DNA of 64,000 nucleotides from Sphingomonadales bacterium EhC05 (GTDB lineage: Bacteria; Pseudomonadota; Alphaproteobacteria; Sphingomonadales; Sphingomonadaceae), in assembly GCA_001650955.1 (NCBI GenBank), contig LXYP01000003.1, positions 186,001 through 250,000 on the forward strand, read 5' to 3'. The notes beneath the pieces were generated by a model. It did no database searches and had not been told where the DNA came from. It saw nothing but the letters and a program-made list of their open reading frames with translations. The position numbers and the translations under genes are program-made. Below are positions 60,690-64,000 of the stretch, piece after piece (position 1 is the stretch's first letter; each line of letters begins with the position of its first letter).

Positions 60690-61464
60690 CACGCTGCGTT
60701 GCTTGATCCTGTGTAATTTCACGGACGCGCTGGTCTTGCTGGTTGCGTACCTGAATGACGGCAATTTTGTCGCCGTTGGCGATACGGATCGCTACTTCCT
60801 GCCGCCTTGCTTCGACTTCTTTTGACGCTTTGACCGGATCACCGGGATATTTCGCACGTGCAATGGACATTGCTTGGGCGACCAGGCTTTGTGCGCGGCG
60901 GAGTTTGGGGTCGCGCGCATTCTCGGCGCTGGTCTGGCTCAAGAAGCGTTCGGACAGGGCTTTGAGTTTGCTGGGTTCATTGCCGGGCTGCACTTTCTCC
61001 GCACCAGATTTCTTCGCTTCTCGGCGCTGTTCCCGTTCAGCAATCCTCGCGCTGAGGCGATCAGCTTCTGCCCGAACGACCTTCGATGGCCGATAGTTAT
61101 CGACCGCTAACCCCTGCGCGGTAGCAGCGAGAAATGCCGCCTTTTTGAACTTGTCACCGCCGTTGATCTTTACCGAAGTCCAACCATTAGCTTTTGCGAT
61201 ACGGATAATGTCGGGTAGGGCGTCGATATTACGGGTCTTGAGCCGGTCGGCTTCGAGACGGACAATCGGAGTCCGATCATCTGATGTCCGGTAGAGTTTA
61301 TTCCCGACCCGCAGAAATTTACCGGTGAGATCGTCGGTGATAGTCGGCTTTTCAGTTTTGCGATTGGGCTTGGCCGGTGCGGACTTTGCCTTCTCGGGCT
61401 TTACTGTGCCATCAAGGCTCCGCGCACGTGGGGCGGCACCCTCTAATTCGTTAGCCATGTTCAT
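60673..61464 (-). CDS. LPD7-domain protein of the conjugative module
   Basis: 263 aa. The large-polyvalent-protein-associated domain 7 is seen as RIAKANGWTSVKINGGDKFKKAAFLAATAQGLAVDNYRPS (about residues 86-125); flanks are Lys/Arg/Glu-rich and helical. In other elements this domain is attached to relaxases; here it is free-standing and could assist DNA processing. The start (ATG 61464 or 61458) lies inside the end of the VirD4 gene after GAGGAAGG, so the two are coupled. Confidence 0.8.
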   Translation of the reverse strand: MNMANELEGAAPRARSLDGTVKPEKAKSAPAKPNRKTEKPTITDDLTGKFLRVGNKLYRTSDDRTPIVRLEADRLKTRNIDALPDIIRIAKANGWTSVKINGGDKFKKAAFLAATAQGLAVDNYRPSKVVRAEADRLSARIAEREQRREAKKSGAEKVQPGNEPSKLKALSERFLSQTSAENARDPKLRRAQSLVAQAMSIARAKYPGDPVKASKEVEARRQEVAIRIANGDKIAVIQVRNQQDQRVREITQDQATQRDGRSR

Positions 61465-63286
61465 CGCCTTCCTCTAAAGTACCTTGCACCTTGCCGTCGT
61501 GATCAATCGTCAGCAGATCGGCGAAATGACTTGGGCAATCTTCGGTCCGAATGTCGTTTGGGTTCAATGGATGGGCCGCATTACCTTCTGCCTCTTCGTT
61601 GGTCATTTCTCTGAAAGGTGCGTGGCTGGCAGCAATAGGTGCCCGTCTCTCGATGGGCGGCACGACAGGCGGGGGTATAGCCCGCTTCTTGAAGAAGCGG
61701 CTTTTGTAATACGCGATTTTCGCGCCAATGATTGGAGGTATTCCGCCGTGCAGCAAAATCAGTCTGTCCGCAGAAAATTGCATCAATTCTTGGGGCAACA
61801 TCAACGCGCGGCGTTGCTCTGAAATGGATTTCGAGCGGTTAGCGAGTAAGCCGTTGATGGTGAGCGATTTGGTGACGCTATCCTGCCCGACATAGCCGAT
61901 ACGCTCGGACAGGTCGTTGGCGACGCGCAATTCTTTGGGAGTAAATGCCACTTCGACGCCGCAATTGGCGACGATTTCGTCGGCGACATGCTCACCGTAA
62001 ACGCCGCGCAATTGCGAACGTGATTGGATGACAGGGAGGAGCCTGATCCCGTAACCTGCGACGTAGGAAAAGGCGCTGGCAATCACCGATGCGCGGCCAA
62101 GCCGGGCAAATTCATCTAGGATGACCAGCATTGGTATAGGTGTGGTGTCGTCAGGTAACTCGCGGACATTGAGGTCGATGAGCTGCTGGAACAGAAGATT
62201 GTAGAGCGGAGCAACCCGATCTAGTTCATCGGGCGATACGCCGAGATAGATTGAGATGGCGTGCTTCCGAATGTCTCTCAGATCAAAGTCACTTGCTGCC
62301 GTCGCAGCATCGACCAGGGGATTGAGCCACAAGCCAAGAACATTGGTGATCGTCTTTTTGACATCGGCAAAGCTGTTGTCGGAGCCACCGGCAAAATCAG
62401 CAAGGGCAGTCCGACAACCGACCGACAGCTTCAGACTCGGATTGGCCAGTTCTTTTTTGAAAAAGCTACGGGCATCGCCTTCGTTCAGGTGGCGATAGAT
62501 TGCGCCCATTGTCAGTGGGTCATCGCTCGTTTCGGCGATCCAGGCCCCGACTCCAGCGAATCCAGTCCTTGCGCCGTTGGCCCAAAAGGCTTCGCCGTGA
62601 TCCGGCGCAACAAACAGCATTGTTGCAATCTTTTGCAATTCGATGATCACATCATCTGGGTTATCACGGTCTATATAAGCCAGCGGATTGTAACGGGCAG
62701 TGCGGCCTTCGCGGTCGGTCGGATTGAATAGATGGACGGCCTGACCGTAACGCGCGCGAAACCCCGCGCTCGCATCGTAGTTTTCGCGTTTGACATCCAG
62801 CACGACAACCGAACCTTGCCATGTCAGCAAGTTTGGAATGACAATGCCTATGCCTTTACCAGAACGGGTAGGGGCTTCGACGATAACATGCTCGCTGCCA
62901 CCAAAGGTCAGGAAGCGACCGCCCTTGCGGCCAAGAACAATCCCGCTGCTTGCGCGAAAGTCGTTGTGCTTGATCTCGCTCTCGCGGGCAAAACGCGCAG
63001 CTCCGTGCAGCGGCGCGCCGTGCGCCCAGAGCGCATAAATCAGACCAATCAGAAGTAGACCCCCGCCGATCAAACCGCCTGCCATCGCCCTGACAACTTG
63101 CGGATCACCGCGATAATACCAGACAAACTGGGGAATTTTGAGCGGATCATAGGCGGTGACAGGCAAGCCTAGAATAAGCCACCCAATCATACTGGCTATG
63201 GCGAGCGCAATGAGCAGCCCGAACGGGATTCCGATAAGTAATCTTAATGCACCGCCGTCAGGCGGCGTGCCTGCCTTCTGGGTCAT
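61451..63286 (-). CDS. virD4: Type IV coupling protein VirD4/TraG
   Basis: 611-aa inner-membrane ATPase that brings the relaxase-DNA complex to the secretion channel. Two N-terminal membrane helices (about residues 15-37 and 70-90), Walker A EAPTRSGKGIGIVIPNLL (about residue 135), Walker B LVILDEFARLG, and QSRSQLRGVYG. Its ATG at 63286 has GGAGAT upstream and overlaps the virB11 stop by 29 bases. This is the partner needed by the relaxase at 41 kb. Confidence 0.93.
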   Translation of the reverse strand: MTQKAGTPPDGGALRLLIGIPFGLLIALAIASMIGWLILGLPVTAYDPLKIPQFVWYYRGDPQVVRAMAGGLIGGGLLLIGLIYALWAHGAPLHGAARFARESEIKHNDFRASSGIVLGRKGGRFLTFGGSEHVIVEAPTRSGKGIGIVIPNLLTWQGSVVVLDVKRENYDASAGFRARYGQAVHLFNPTDREGRTARYNPLAYIDRDNPDDVIIELQKIATMLFVAPDHGEAFWANGARTGFAGVGAWIAETSDDPLTMGAIYRHLNEGDARSFFKKELANPSLKLSVGCRTALADFAGGSDNSFADVKKTITNVLGLWLNPLVDAATAASDFDLRDIRKHAISIYLGVSPDELDRVAPLYNLLFQQLIDLNVRELPDDTTPIPMLVILDEFARLGRASVIASAFSYVAGYGIRLLPVIQSRSQLRGVYGEHVADEIVANCGVEVAFTPKELRVANDLSERIGYVGQDSVTKSLTINGLLANRSKSISEQRRALMLPQELMQFSADRLILLHGGIPPIIGAKIAYYKSRFFKKRAIPPPVVPPIERRAPIAASHAPFREMTNEEAEGNAAHPLNPNDIRTEDCPSHFADLLTIDHDGKVQGTLEEGDEHG

Positions 63287-64000
63287 AATAGATCTCCGTC
63301 ACCCGAAATTTACCGTCAGTTTTTTTGATTTGCACGACGCAATCCACCAGCATCTTTAGCAACGCCCGAATATCATCGCGCGCAAGATCGGAGCCGCCTT
63401 CACTTTCCTTGACCAGCAAAGTTAGTTGTTCGAAGGCCAGTTCGGCGGAATCGGCATGAATGGTGGTGATCGATCCTGGATGACCTGAATTGACGTTGCG
63501 CAGGTAAAAGAAGGCTGTTCCATCCCGCAGCTCCTGAAGCAAAATGCGGTCAGGACGCATCCTGAGCGCGCTTTCCAGCAAATGCTTGGCGGTAACATTG
63601 GCGGTGCCTTGCCCGTCCTTCGCATAGAGCATGTGCACGACATTCTTCTGGGGAACGATCAATTCGCGCGTATCTTCAATGGTTAGGAGCCGTTCTTCAG
63701 AAGGGATCAGCTGGATCAATCCTTTGGAAAATGTGGTTTTGCCAGAGCCGGTTGCCCCCGAGATAAGAATATTCAGCTTTGCTTTGACCGCAGCATCGAA
63801 GAACTCGACATGATGACCTGCGCGGAGCAGTACGAGCAAGTCCAACTCATGCTGGCTGATCTTCTTTTCAGCAATTCGAGTGTTTTTGAACAAGCCCGCT
63901 GCCTCGAAATCATCCAGTGTCATGGACACGCTTGATGGTTTGCGAATGGTGATTGAGACCGTTTCATCAGGGACAACCGGCGGGACAATGATTTGCACCC
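63258..64000 (-). CDS. virB11: VirB11-type secretion ATPase, 5' end outside window
   Basis: Hexameric cytoplasmic ATPase of a type IV secretion system. Motifs: NILISGATGSGKTTFSKGLIQLIP (Walker A), LTIEDTRELI (Asp box), SALRMRPDRILLQELRDG (Walker B region) and NSGHPGSITTIHADSAELAFEQL (His box). The frame is open to the right edge; a GTG at 63998 is not the start. At least 247 codons are visible of about 330-340 expected, so the gene begins beyond the window, where further virB/trb genes are likely. Confidence 0.93.
   Translation of the reverse strand, partial: VQIIVPPVVPDETVSITIRKPSSVSMTLDDFEAAGLFKNTRIAEKKISQHELDLLVLLRAGHHVEFFDAAVKAKLNILISGATGSGKTTFSKGLIQLIPSEERLLTIEDTRELIVPQKNVVHMLYAKDGQGTANVTAKHLLESALRMRPDRILLQELRDGTAFFYLRNVNSGHPGSITTIHADSAELAFEQLTLLVKESEGGSDLARDDIRALLKMLVDCVVQIKKTDGKFRVTEIYYDPEGRHAA

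Overview
The window looks like the chromosome of a marine-type sphingomonad (order Sphingomonadales, Alphaproteobacteria; Sphingorhabdus/Parasphingorhabdus/Sphingopyxis-like). This rests on the cobA-DUF2849-sulfite reductase-DUF934-cysH sulfur operon, moderate GC, protein style, and the ArdC/ParB-like/DUF736/VirD4-LPD7 mobile-element backbone familiar from sphingomonads. No search was run, so the genus is an inference. LAYOUT. 1-20.3 kb is ordinary core chromosome: the end of dnaB, a kinase-like gene, the assimilatory sulfur operon, astD, selO, an alpha/beta hydrolase, a glycosyltransferase, a nitronate monooxygenase-like enzyme, amtB, a 2-hydroxyacid dehydrogenase, a thiolase and a prepilin peptidase. 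At 20.4 kb this stops inside the 5' half of a tRNA-Leu gene that is never completed; an integrase and a second, intact tRNA-Leu(CAA) follow at once. I read 20.44 kb as the left end of a large integrative element that runs past the right edge of the window. 22.3-32.8 kb is a defence island, all on the minus strand: a three-gene unit (46-aa ORF, PD-(D/E)XK protein, HEPN protein), a large P-loop NTPase with a C-terminal PD-(D/E)XK domain broken by one in-frame stop, an unrecognised 338-aa protein, and an AbiE toxin-antitoxin pair next to a fragment of an Mrr-type nuclease. 32.8-34.4 kb is a gene-poor stretch rich in dyads and repeats. 34.4-42.1 kb is a mobilisation backbone: ArdC antirestriction protein, ParB-like protein, DUF736, an oriT-like site, MobC and a relaxase. 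NESTED ELEMENT. 42.28-60.53 kb appears to be a second integrative element inserted into that backbone. Its ends carry the same 16-bp sequence. A small minus-strand gene is cut there into two pieces that rejoin in frame when the 18.2 kb is removed. Two overlapping tyrosine recombinases sit just inside the left end. The cargo is a lipid or steroid-like acyl-CoA catabolic set: TonB receptor, TetR regulator, an operon of two acyl-CoA dehydrogenases, an acyl-CoA ligase, a secreted lipase-like lipoprotein, a thiolase-crotonase fusion and an SDR, then a hydrolase, a wax ester synthase/DGAT and an SSB. The operon and the wax ester synthase gene have promoters of the same design, each with the palindrome CGAAC-N4-GTTCG, which I infer to be the TetR operator. 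To the right of the insertion the backbone resumes with an LPD7-domain protein, the VirD4/TraG coupling protein and VirB11, running out of the window. So relaxase and oriT lie on one side of the cargo and the type IV secretion genes on the other, as expected if one conjugative element was split by the insertion.
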